A program made the translations under genes and the position numbers. DNA of 64,000 nt from Chaetomium olivaceum (taxonomy: Eukaryota; Ascomycota; Sordariomycetes; Sordariales; Chaetomiaceae). How positions within the stretch are numbered: the first letter of the stretch is position 1; the number at the start of each line of letters is the position of its first letter. Of this stretch, positions 45,157-56,900 are shown in pieces. The notes beneath the pieces were generated by a model. It searched no databases and was not told the DNA's origin. It was given only the letters and a program-made list of their open reading frames with translations. The DNA lies in NCBI GenBank assembly GCA_039881045.1, contig JAYWVB010000022.1, positions 62,001-126,000 on the forward strand. The letters run 5' to 3'.

Positions 45157-45654
45157 ATCCAAAAAAAAACTTCATAATGCTTACGTCCCTTGTGTGTGAG
45201 TACAGGACCAGATCGCCGTGTTATGCTGTCGTTGATATCTCAAACTCCCTCAGACCCTAATAAGTCTCCTAAAAGATGAGGTGGGGAGACGAAGTGTTCT
45301 CGTCGTACAGTATTGTTGGTCGAGAGATATAAAACACACCGGCCCCATCACATAAATCACATGTACTTCTCAAGTGTCGAGGTTTTGTTCGACAACCCCG
45401 GAGCTCCGAGATATCCTCGCGTCTTTCCATCCACACCATAATCAGACAGATCGCCACGAACGAACATGGCACAGAATGCCCAGCACTCAATATCAACTCC
45501 AGACGCATGCGTACCGCCATCGTATTTCCTACGCAGAGGTACCCAGATACACTACCCATCACACAAAACCCCCCAACCCTCTCCTCCTCATCACCCGGAC
45601 GACTAAATCAATCAATCCCTCCCTCCCCTCACTCCCTTCACTCCCTTCACTCCG

Positions 45655-47599
45655 TCAATCCACCAAAATCCTCCCCTCCAGCTCCCCAAACCGGCCCAAA
45701 AACGCCGCAAACAAGCGCACGGCACTCTCCACATCCGCCGCCCCGCCCGTCTCCCGAATGCTATGCATGCTCAGCTGCGGGTTCCCCATGTCTAGGGTCC
45801 GCAGCCCCAGCTTAGCCGACAGCATCGGGCCGATGGTGCTGCCGCAGGGCGAGTCATTCTTGACGACGAACAGCTGCAGCGGCACGCGCGCCTGGCGCGC
45901 GACCTCCTGCACGAGCACGATGCCGGGGGAGTTGGTGGCGTAGCGCTGGTTGGCGTTGATCTTGATGACGGGGCCGGCGTTCATGGCGGGCGTGTGCTGG
46001 CGCTCGTACTTGGCCGCGTAGTTGGGGTGCACGGCGTGGGCCATATCGGCCGAGAGCAGGAAGGAGGTCGCGCAGGTCTGCTCGAAGGCCGTGGAGGCGG
46101 CGAGGTCCAAGGCGGCGGAGGGGGTGCCCGCGCTGGCGCCCCCGCCGCCGGGCAGGACGGATAGGCGGCGGAGGATGGCGGGCAGGAGGTTGGAGTCGGC
46201 GCCGTGGGCCGAGAGCGACCCGATCTCCTCGTGGTCGAAGCAGGCAACCAGGCGGATGGTGCTGTCCTTGTCGAGCGGGGCGGATTCGACGGACGAGATG
46301 ATGCCCTTGATGCTGCAGAAGGTCATGTTGAGGTTGTCGAGGCGGGCGGAGAGGATGAACTCGTCGTTGAGGCCGCCGAGGCACGATTTCTGGGTGTCGT
46401 AGAGGATGAGCTCGAAGTCGACGATCTGGGACGTCGACGCCGGCGTGTTGGGCGACGAGGGAGAGGAAGGCCGGGTGGTGGCGCTCGGGCATCGCCGCCA
46501 GGGCTGGAAGTCGCCCTCCGACCCCGCCTCGGGCTCGGCCGTCTTGTTCAGCTCGGCCGCAGCCAAACCGGCGATGGGTAGCAGTTCGTCCTCCTTGTTG
46601 GGGTCGAAGTTGGTCTGTCGGTGCAGGTGGATGGCCAGGGTAGGGATCCTCAAGATCGGCTTGTCAACCTTGACCAGCTTCTGCACAAACTTGCCCTCGC
46701 CTTCGCCCTCGCGCACCAGAACCCGGCCTGCCACGCTCAGGTCACGGTCGAACCAGCTGTGCCAGATACCGCCACCATATGTCTCGACGCCAACCTGCAA
46801 ATAACCGTTCGCGGTGCGCTTGCTGTTGGGCTTGATACGGAGGCAGGGAGAGTCTGTGTGGGCGCCAACCATTGCGATTGGGTTGCCTGACTTCCATTCC
46901 GCGCCGACGGCGAAGGCCACGACCGATGAGCTATTGCGGGTCGTGTAGTACTTACCGCCGGGTTTGACGGTTGAAGCCCAGTTGTCGCGCTCTTGGATCT
47001 TGGTAAAGCCGGCGGCATCGAGGAGGGCGGCAGCTTCGGCGACGGCATGGTACGCTATTGGGGATCGGTCAGTACATGGTGTCGCGCGCAACCCCAACGA
47101 TGCTTGGGAGAGTAGTAAGTAAGCCAGGCAGAAAGGAAGAAGGTCACGTACGCGTCGGCGAGGCATTGACAAAGTCGAGAAACTCGAGGGCAGACTTTGG
47201 AGGAGCCATCTTGATCTTCTTGACGCTACCTCGGCCGGCAGCGGATGCAGATGAAGATGCAAATGAGGATGCAGGTGAGGATGCAGGCGAGGATGCAGAT
47301 GCTAGTGAAGTTGGAGATGTAGATGCAGATGCGAGTGCAGATGGGGGTGTGGGTGTGGCAGTTGAAGAATAACAACGAGGGAAGAAGATGCGAGTTGAAC
47401 TTGAAGTTGAACCCAAAGTTGAACTCAAACTTGACCTGGTCGTCGATGTCACACGAGCAACTCGAGACGCACACAGATTGAAAGGTAGCAGAGGTCGTGA
47501 GATGAGCGGGCCTGAGACAAGCTGCAGCAAATACAACGTGGGGAAGATTCGGTTACCCAGTCTCGGGATATTTCTTTGCATCGAGGGGGAAGAAGCCAT
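45655..47599 (-). CDS. M18 aspartyl aminopeptidase with possible mitochondrial presequence
   Basis: Zinc metallopeptidase that removes N-terminal Asp/Glu residues. Two exons, 47152-47599 and 45655-47054, with a 97-nt intron (47055-47151, GTACGT...ATAG) splitting NASPT-PYHAVAEAA. Motifs: GAHTDSPCLRIKPNS and CFDHEEIGS (metal ligands), GGGIWHSWFDRDLSVAGRV, LGGLNDEFILSARLDNLNM, SADMAHAVHPNY and NDSPCGSTIGPMLSAKLGLR. A start at 47209 (MAPPKSALEFLDFVNASPT) gives 485 residues, the usual cytosolic or vacuolar length. The upstream in-frame ATG at 47599 adds 130 residues, basic and Ser/Arg-rich, with RIFFPRCYSSTA resembling a matrix-protease cleavage site. Between about 46500 and 46440 the frame shifts and shifts back, hiding MPERHHPAFLSLVAQHAGVD. 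Two compensating base errors are likely. Confidence 0.9.
47238..47345. repeat. degenerate (GATGCA)n repeat
   Basis: About 100 bp of gatgca/gatgag hexanucleotide variants. On the minus strand it encodes Ala/Ser/Thr-rich sequence in the N-terminal extension of the aminopeptidase, or lies in the 5' leader if the short start is used. Confidence 0.8.
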
Positions 47600-49839
47600 C
47601 CCGTGCCAGTTGCCTGGTTTAGGTACCGGGTAGGTTCCTCTTGATCATCGACGTGGGGTCAACCTGGAAGTCCACATGCACCACCACATGAGCTCACGCC
47701 TTGCCCACAACGCTGCGGAGACTTTCACCAGAATGGTCCCACTGAGCTGTGCTAGTGTGGGGTGGAGGTGCTAGGTGGGTTAGTTAGTGAGTTACCTCCC
47801 TAGTTAGTGAGCTTCTCCTCACTGGGAGATGTGGCTGTGAGGATTCTTTTACTGTACGAAGTCGTAGTGTTGCGGATAACTCAAGACACAAAGCTGTTTT
47901 ATATGCTGTTGTATAAGTGAGTCACCAATAGACTTTGACATCGTGAAAAAGAACTGAAAAGGAACTGAACAAGAAAGAGCAGACGAAAAAACGCAAAAGG
48001 CAGAAGTGGGGACGAATAGGCACTTGACTGCCGACCAACCAATCAATAGCCCATGAATGGTAATGCGTTCCACTTATCTTTGGCATCCCACGCTCTGAGA
48101 GTCGGAGTCGAAGCTCACTCACTGGCAGTTGAAGGTTCAAAAGTTGATGAAAAGCCTCACCAAAGCAGGGGCCGCCCGACCAGGCCCATTTCCCCGGGTC
48201 TTCGACTTTTCGGCCAGCCACCATCCAGACCTTACACAGTACCTGGTAGGTTGGGGTGGGGGATGGAATCAATGGAATTGACGTTATTTCCCAACACTTT
48301 TCGCCGAAATAACCTTCTTCGTGCTACGGCCATTTCATTTTAGGGCCGCATCCCGAACGACTGACCCTCCACCGCCACGGCCTCGCTGCAGTCACGCTCA
48401 TGCTGACTTGCAGAGCCATGATGACACTGACGGATGCCTTCACCGAATGACTCGTGGTGGTGGTACAGCATTCATACCAGTACCAAAGTACCTACATAGA
48501 CTGATTAGTTAGGCAGTACTGTGTTGTGTTGTCAGATTTGGGGTTTGGTTTGTATGAATGCACAGTTGAGCAGTCCACGCCCGCACCCACGCCTTCGCAT
48601 GGCCAGTCAGCTGCATACTTTCAGCGTCGCTTGTCAGCCTTGCTCGTGCCGGGCCCGGTTCAGCTCCCAACTGCGAGACGGTCGAGTAGCAGCGTCGCGT
48701 GTAACCTCGGAGGCGCGCAGGCGGCAAATTTCCAGGCGCCCGCCATTCCAGACATTCATGTGAGCTGAACACTGGTCGCTTTCGCCGCTGACTTTTCGAA
48801 AATGGGATAACTATAGCATTCGCAGTGCAAGCTTGTGGTAGGAATTATTCAAATCATCCCTGCGAGCTCTAATTCTAATTCTAGAGGGAACCAAAGCTGG
48901 CCGTTTCAAACTTTCGATCGTACTCGTCCGCCCTGCCCCCACGACAGCAAAGCAAACCGTGTAGCCGCTCTCAGGCTCCCTGGACACGGCCGGCTTGAGG
49001 CGTTTAGACGAGATACGGGCCAGATGGAGAGACCCGATCCCCGGAGATTGAGACGATCATGAGCACAAGTTCGGGAGGAAATCGAGAGGCGTCTCCCGTT
49101 TTGGAGTCCCTTCGTGTGTCAACTCATCAAAAGAGGCAAGAGAAATCACCGCGCAATTCCAAAACCGCCACACCAAGGGAAATCTCCCATTGGGCTTCTT
49201 TCACGGAAGCACGCTGCACGTCTGTCCTCTGTATGATCGTCGCAATGTGGGGCGAGCTGTCGCGCGGATCTGGAAAGCTTCGACGGTTGCGACGGTTGGG
49301 GCCAATCGCTTGGAACCCCCCGCTGTCTTGTCTGAGAGAGGAAGGGGAAGGAGGGGAGGGGGGGGGGGTCGACAACCCACCAACGATTCCCCGCGTTCCA
49401 TCCCGTCCCGAATTCACCAGCAACCCGGTCCCGTCACCAACGCAATTCCAACAACTTCCCATTCCCACCCGTCGACAAATAAATCGCAAAGGCAACAGCA
49501 CACAAAAAACGGAGAGCAGAAAAATCCAAAACACCAGCGGATGGAAAAACCCCACCTTTCCCCCCCTCCAAAACACCACCAGAGCACCAGAGCACCGGCG
49601 CAACCAGAGCAACAAGCTCACAGGCCCGCCCGCCGTCTCACCCAATTGCTATTCTCGTCACCCGCCCCGAGCCGGGCAGGGATTCACCGATCACTCACCC
49701 CACCCCCCGATGGGCCCCCCGATGGCCGGCCGGACACACTCATTGGTTAGCTAGGGGGCGGATAAGCCACGGGAGACAGGGGGATCAGGGTGGACCAGGG
49801 GGGGCGGGCGCCCAGCAGGGGTGGGGCCCCAAAGAGAAA

Positions 49840-49875
<36 letters not shown>

Positions 49876-52800
49876 TGTCGCAGGCTGGCTGGCTGGGCTG
49901 GCTTTTCGCAAGCAGCAGCAGCAGCATGGACGCACGTCTCGCCGGCCAGAAGGGGACAAGCGCCGTGTTACAGACTTCTGGTTTCGCCGCTGCTGCTGGG
50001 TGGTGTGTTGCTGGCTGCTGCTGCTGCTGAAATCCCCCGATTTGGGGCGGGCCCTGGCTTTCTTTCCCTCCCTGCTCAACTGCTCAACCCCTCCCCCTTC
50101 CCTTCTTGAGCAAGCAACAGCTGCTGCTGCTGCTGCTGCTGCTGGAAGAGGATGAAGGCCGACAACCCCTGGCCCTGATCTTCGATGTACATACTATGTA
50201 TGCAACCCTACCTTTTGGGTTGGGAAGGGGGAGTTATCCGACTTCCGTAACCGTTCCTGGCCCCGAAGTTGCGAGGTGAGGTGATTTGCTAGGCCATCGA
50301 TGGTGACAGATGGCGAGACCGTGTTTTTTTCTTCTTTCTCGAAGGGGGGTTGGAATGGTGAATGGGATCCAAGGTTCATGGATGATTTGTGGATCACGAG
50401 AGAAAAAAGCGGACGACAAGTCAAAAGTCAAGGGTTGTTGCGGGCCCCGTTGCCTCGTGCTCGAACCCGTGCTCTGCGGGGAGCAAGTTAACTATTGTCC
50501 ATCCAGGTCGGGCGGTGTGGTGTGTGGTGTGTGGTGTGTTGGAAGAGAGAAAAAGAGCGGCGTGTATCTGGCCAACGGGGGGCTCGCCCGCCTCCATCGG
50601 CGAGATCGCCAACCAACAGCGACGCGACGGGGGCAAGGGGGACAGAGCAGGGCCTCAACCTCCCGCCCGGCTGTTTGCCCGGTGCCTGTCCTTGTAATCA
50701 AAAGAAACCGGCGAGGGAAGAAAGCGCAGCCTTGCGTGCGACGATAATTACAATTACACAGTAGAACAAGGCGTGAGGCGAAAGGGCCATGTCCTGCATG
50801 GCGTTGAGGATGGGAGACTTTTCTCATGCAACTCTGCCCAGTCGTAACACAAACCGGATAGGCCGTCGCGAGGGGTCAGATTGCGTGAACTTTCATCTCT
50901 CCCCTAATTTTTTTGGGTCGTGTCTCAGAAGACAACTCGTAATTTTTCAAGCCCCGAATTTGGGTGGTGGTGTTGCACATTAAGCTGCCCGAAGACTTGC
51001 AGCCCGCTTGCTGAACACGGGTTGGAGGTCACCGGGCGCTTGCAAGGAAAGATGGACAACTGCGCTCCAGTTTGGGGTTTGGTTTTCACAGAAAGGTAGT
51101 TGTGGGAAACGGATCGGTTGCCCCCTCCAGCATGCGAATCCTAAAGACAACAATAATAGTATTACTGTTGTGCTCTGGATTCTGGATCGTCAATGCTTGA
51201 GTTCAGATTCCATAAAGGTCAGGATAGAGCTGCCAAAAACCATGCGGGACAAGGATGGGGGATTTTGAAATGCCGGAAGGATTTGGAACGGGTGCCGAGG
51301 ACACCATTTCGCTTTCATTCAGATTTGCGTGAGAAGTTTACACACACCTTACAGCTATTCGGGAGCCTTGAGAGTCTGCTTTTTGTTTTTGTTTTTTTGT
51401 GCCTCGAAGGGTGGAAGAGTCGAGTCTTTAAGCTCATGAGGGCAGCGGAGGAAGGCAGCTGGGCTGCCCACCAACAATGACGCATCTCAGATCCGTTTTG
51501 CCCTGGATCCAAGCTTTTGTTTTGGGGGTCGACGACCAGGACCCGCAGCCTGCGCACAGACGGCCCAAGACCGTTGCCAGCGGGGTGGTCCCCTGCCATG
51601 TCTGACAGGAGGCAGGAGGATGCTGAGCCCTTTGCAACGTTTGAACCTAGTGTAGAGTGGGATCCTCTTTGGTTGTTTCGCGCCAAAATAGCGAGAGGAA
51701 CAGGAGATACTTCATAATCTGAGAATATCTCATAGTCGGCCTATCCTACAACAGGGCACAGTGAAATCAAAGGAAACCCTCCCTTTTCGCCGACCTGTCG
51801 CTCGAGCAATGGAGGACCACGGGGCCAGAACAGGTTTGGTGGTTTGGCAGCCGAGTGGATCGATGCGTGGCTGAGCCAGGGTTATCCTGGCTCTGATCCC
51901 AACCGCTGGATGGAGTCGGGGTCGGGCGACGAGGGACAAGAATTGCACCCTCATTTCGCCAGAACGGCAGTGTCGTCGAGGAGTGCCCGGCACAAGGCGG
52001 CGGTCACCGGTTTGGACCAGGCTGCTGTTGCTGCAAGGCAAGGCAAGGCAGGGCAAGGAAGAGAGAAAAGAGAAAAGGGAGCTCTCGGTGAGGTGGGCAA
52101 GGTCAGGAAAATGGGCGAGATTCGAAATGGGGGAGGGAAAACTAGGGACTTCGTACCTGCGCGGATGACCGCCTTCAGCCTCATTCGCTCTGGGCCACTT
52201 GACCTGACTGCCTGAACAAAACTAGGCAAAAGCATTCGAAAATTGTAAATTAAGAAGCGGAAAAAAGAAAACGGTTGGTTGACGATTGGAAAATTCGGTT
52301 CTTTATAGTCACCCTCGAGTAATGTTCGAGGGACCTCATTGACCACACTGAAATGCGACGGCCTCCCTGGTGCTGAAAAGCTCAAGCAAGTAGGTGGTGT
52401 CGATGTGTTGCTGCAGAGCCACGAGCGCCGAGTTGCAACTCCCCCTGCGCACCAAATCACAACCTCGTCGCCACCCATGTCTGTCTCATAACACCCTCCT
52501 TCTTCTTCCTTGGCTTTCCTCTCCCGGTCTACACAGTATGCTTGTCCCGCCGATTTTCTTCCTACTTTGCAGTCCTACTAAGCATCGCCGACTCGTATGC
52601 AATCCTGGCTTCTTCTCAAGATCAGTAGTGTACGTATGTATGTACGTAAATATCACCTTACCTCGAGCTCTTCTTCGGTGGAGTGATGTGCTAGGTGGGC
52701 TTAAGGCGCCAGGGCTCTGACATTTCTGCCCCGTGCCAAACGTGCGATAGCACAGAACCGAAACCCCAGTTAATTGTACTGTAAATCTGTAATCATCATA

Positions 52801-53902
52801 ACGCTTCCCCTGCTGCTCCGAGAATTCGTCAGCCATGGACACTGACCATGCGCATCGGATACCCTTATACATAATCCGCCGCCCCCGAGATGCTGCTGTG
52901 TGCGAGGGCAAAAACCACTTCCACACACAACGAACTGGGCTCGCCAATCCCCAATCCAGCACTGTCGTTCACTTCAGCTTCCGGCTGCGACAGACAAGGT
53001 TTAGTCTTGGCCGCCATTTTTGGTCTTGGCTCTTGGGCGTGGACCCACTTAACCGCCCAGCAGGCAGGCTTGGCGATTGCAGCCCACATCCTCGCGCCAG
53101 GTCCCGTCGTTGTTCCCTTTCCCCATTCCGCTTCCATCGTTTCCCTCCCACTTCACGCCGCCCAGGTACCCGCAAACTCGCACCCCGAGGCTTGCTTCAC
53201 CTGTTCCCTTTCACGACCCCGATTCGTCTTGCGCCGTTGTGCTCTCACACTGCGTATTAATTATTTACCTTTCTCGACTCGCCTTTCCGCCGAGTCACCT
53301 TTGGTTTTTGTGCTTTTCGGTTCCTGGTGCCATCATCATCAAATCCCGTCAGATCCAGTGGGTTCAACATCCCTCCCGCTGCCAACACCGCCATCGGTTC
53401 GCTCCCACCACGCCGGCATACCTCACCGCCAGCCCCGAGGAATCACCACCAGCGAGAGGCCGACGAAGGAAAAATCGAGTCGCTGAAATCATTATTCAAG
53501 TCCTTGCTTAGATCTACAAAACACTGGCCGAGAGCCTTGCGGACAATTCGACATCGGCTGGTCCTCATCACCCACCGACTGGTTCGCTCCCACGCTCTGG
53601 GAATTCGTCCGCCCGAACTTTTGCTCGGTGTAATTAGCTTCGACTTTCCGTTTTTTTCAAGGAACCTTGTTGTGGAAACCGATGCGATCGCTGCGGAGAC
53701 GACTCCCCAACTCGTCCGTTTCGAACCTTCGCTCGTGAACGACTTAATCGACCCAACTACGGCAACGGGCTGACTTGTGCTTCGCTCGCGAGCCGTTGAC
53801 TGGCCTGACCCAGTTGGTCACTCGGCCCGCCTCGAGGCGCCGCGGCTGTGCTGAGTTGCAGTTCTACGCTGCCATACGCTTTTCCACTACGAGTCCGTGG
53901 CC
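47600..53902. other. 6.3-kb gene-poor region
   Basis: Between the divergent aminopeptidase and MED15 genes. No conserved domain, tRNA or rRNA was seen on either strand. It contains CTG/CAG runs (49841-49872, 50109-50141), a 12-G run (about 49361-49372), and AT-rich parts (50880-50950, 52200-52300). Pyrimidine-rich sequence (52490-52540, 53230-53340) near the MED15 side suits long leader and promoter sequence. The frame at 49059-49754 has a start ATG but no protein-like features. A long non-coding transcript could be present but cannot be shown by eye. Confidence 0.4.
49841..49872. repeat. (TGC)n trinucleotide repeat
   Basis: Around ten TGC units, with a second similar run at 50109-50141. Both are non-coding as far as can be seen. 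Confidence 0.85.
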
Positions 53903-56900
53903 ATGGCCGGCAATATACCGCAGATGGCTGTCAACAGCCAAATGATGATGTTGCAACAGGCGCAGCAACAGCAAGCGCAGCAACAACATCATCAGCAGCA
54001 ACAACAGCACCAACAGCAACCGCAAACACAGAACAAACAATTCCAGAATCTAATCTACAGCAACCTGATGCAGAGCATGAGCACCGCCCCTGGCAACTCA
54101 TGGCAGTCCCAGCTCAACATCGGGGATCGCTTCGCGAAAACCAGCAATCTGTACGGATCATCTCCCCCCCTATCCCATTTCAAGTCCGATCCGGTTCCTA
54201 TTGTTGTTGTTGTGTGTTTTGAACTCGGCTTGTGACACTCATGATGAAGCCCCGGAGATCGCTAACAGTTCCTAGGGTATCCAATACCATCCTGGCCTTC
54301 CCTAACAGCGAGTGGCAAAAGATTTGCATGACGGCAATGGATTTTGAAAAGAAGTTGTTCTTGCAATCACCGGACAAGGTGCGCACCTCTCCATTCCCTT
54401 GCGAACTAGGGGCAATTCGTTTTTGACACGGACATAGCAATCGTACGAGCACGCCATGGCAGCTAGAATAGGCGAGATGGTCAAACGACGACAGGGGCAC
54501 GCACCGGACCTCCAAAACCACGTGAACAACGACGCTGTAAGGCAAGCCCAATTACAGGCGGCGCAACAACAGCGGCAACAACAGCAACAACAGCAGCAAC
54601 AGATGATGATGAACCAGATGGCCGCGAGAGGCTTGGGTCAGCCCCAACATGGATTCCAGCCGATGCAGAACCCGATGCAAGTCCCCGTCATGCCTCAGCA
54701 ACAGCAGCCATTAGGCATGGGAATGCAGACAGCAGGCCTCCTCCAGAACCGGCCGGATCAACGCCAATTCCAGATGCAACAGATGGGACAGGCGCGGCAA
54801 CCGGCCGCCTTCCAAGTTGACCCCCTTGCGCCACTGAGCCAGCCGGACAAAATGAGAGTCAACGCTGTAGCTGCGAAGCTCATGAGCGCAGCCGACGAGA
54901 CGCAGAAGAACCATATACGACAAATCCTACAGCAGAGGATGACGGCGGCTCAATTACAAGAATACGCCTCCCAAGGGAAGGATCCCGTATTTACTTTCTA
55001 CCAGAATAGCGCCCTCCAACAGCTGCGCGCCACTGCCCAGAGAAACATGCTGCAGCAGCAGCAGCAGCAACAACAGCAACAACAGCAACAGCAGCAGCAG
55101 CAACAACAACAACAGCAGCAGCAACAGCAGCAACAGCAGCGACCAGGAATGCCGACCAACGTGATGCCTCCAACAACGCACCAGGGCCAGATGAATCCTG
55201 CTCTCATGAATATGGGTCGTCAGGCGGGCATGCCTGATGGCCAATCCTTCACCCCAAACATGGAGGATATCCGCAACGAACAACAGATCGGCCTACTCGC
55301 GCAGCAAGCGGGGCAAACGGTGGTTCCGGCTAGCAGCGCTGCCAACCGCACACAGGGCGCAATGGCTGGCATGCCTACGCCCGGCAACCAGCAGGGCCCG
55401 AATCAGACACCGCGAGTACCCCAGGTGCAACCGTTTGGCATGCAGGCGAAGGTGGACCCTACGGCTGCCCAAGTCCAGGCTCAGATGGGAGTAAGAGGGG
55501 TCGGCGGCCGGCCCATGCCTGGCCAACCAGGATCCATGCCAACACCGAACCACGTCCCCCAGGCTTCCCAAAGTCCGGGGATGAACACGCTCAACGCGCC
55601 CATGCGACAACCCCCTTTGAACATGGGACAAGGAAACGTGCAACACCCCGTCAATCAAGGAAACCAGTCTATGGCGGCCACGCTCAACCCGCAGTTTAAC
55701 CATCAGAACAACACGCGGCCGCCATCGCTGCAGGGCAACATGAACAACCCGGCTATGGCCGGCATGGCACCGAATATTAACCCCGACGGCGCCATGAGGA
55801 ACTTCTATGCCAAGTTGCAGCAGGACCGCGCGGCCACGAACGGATTCCAGGGCCCCAAGCCAGGCATGATGTCTGGCATTCCAGGACCCTCCCAGCCTAA
55901 TGCGATGGGTGGCCCTAATCAGGCTGGTGTTCTCGACCCGAACCAGAAAGTCAACGGCGCGATGCAGTCGATGGGCCAGCCCGGGGCGATGCAACAGCCT
56001 AAGCAACTACCCGGAGGCGGGGACCAGCAGTTTTTCGCCTACGCCCAAACCCCCCACGGCCGAGCAGCAATGAGCAACATGGATGTGCCTCCTCCGGTTT
56101 TGGCACAGTTTCGCGGAATCATACCGGCCGAGACTCGGCGGTGGGCCCAACTTCGACAGTTCCTCCAGGCCAACCCCGGCGTCGCCCCCCCGCAGCTGGT
56201 GGCCCGGCTGAATCAGCTACAGATAAGCCAGTTCAAACAGACTTGGGATAGGAGACCGCAGGCGGCGCCGACAGTAGTTCCCCAGGGCCCTAGTGGCCCT
56301 ATTCCTCAGCAACCAGGGTCCCAGCCGCAGGCATTACCTCCCGGGTATTCATACCCACCTAACATCTCGCAGGTGTCTCGTCAAGACATCGACAGCGCGC
56401 GGAGGAATCCGCAGTTCCAAAACATGACAGATGAGGCTCTGGTGGAGTTCGTTAGGAAATTCAAGCGGGATCTCATGGCCAGGAAAGCTTGGGATCAGTA
56501 CAACCAATCTCAACAACAACGGGGCAACATGAACCTCCCTGGCGGGCCCCAGAAACCAGGTGTCCAGGTGTCTCAATCTCCGGCTAACCAGCCGGCTGGT
56601 GTCACCGCGCCGCCGAAGCCGAGCCCAATGATGGGAGTCCAGCACCAGGTTGCCCAGCCAAAGCCTGTCACCACCCCGGCAGCGGACGTGCCGCCCGCCC
56701 CTGCGAAGGTTGTGCGACCGCCGCCCCCGAACCCGTCACCTTCAACGGCGGCCAAGAACTTGAAGCGGCCGCATTCGGATGACGCCGACGACGCGGCGGG
56801 CCAGTCGGGTGGTGCTGTACAGCGACAACCGGAAGCTCGGCCTGCTCCCTCCGGCCCGAAGCCGACCTTGGAGCAGCTCATGAAGCTCCCGCCAGAGCAG

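Larger units (their letters stand above)
44973..45654. other. convergent intergenic region
   Basis: It holds the 35-bp triplicate and AATAAA signal of the left gene and the 3' flank of the aminopeptidase gene. No further gene was seen. Confidence 0.5.

Noticed and set aside
49059..49754. 231-codon plus-strand frame in the gene-poor region
   Set aside because: It starts with ATG but runs into homopolymers and shows no protein-like blocks; overlapping frames are open on both strands.
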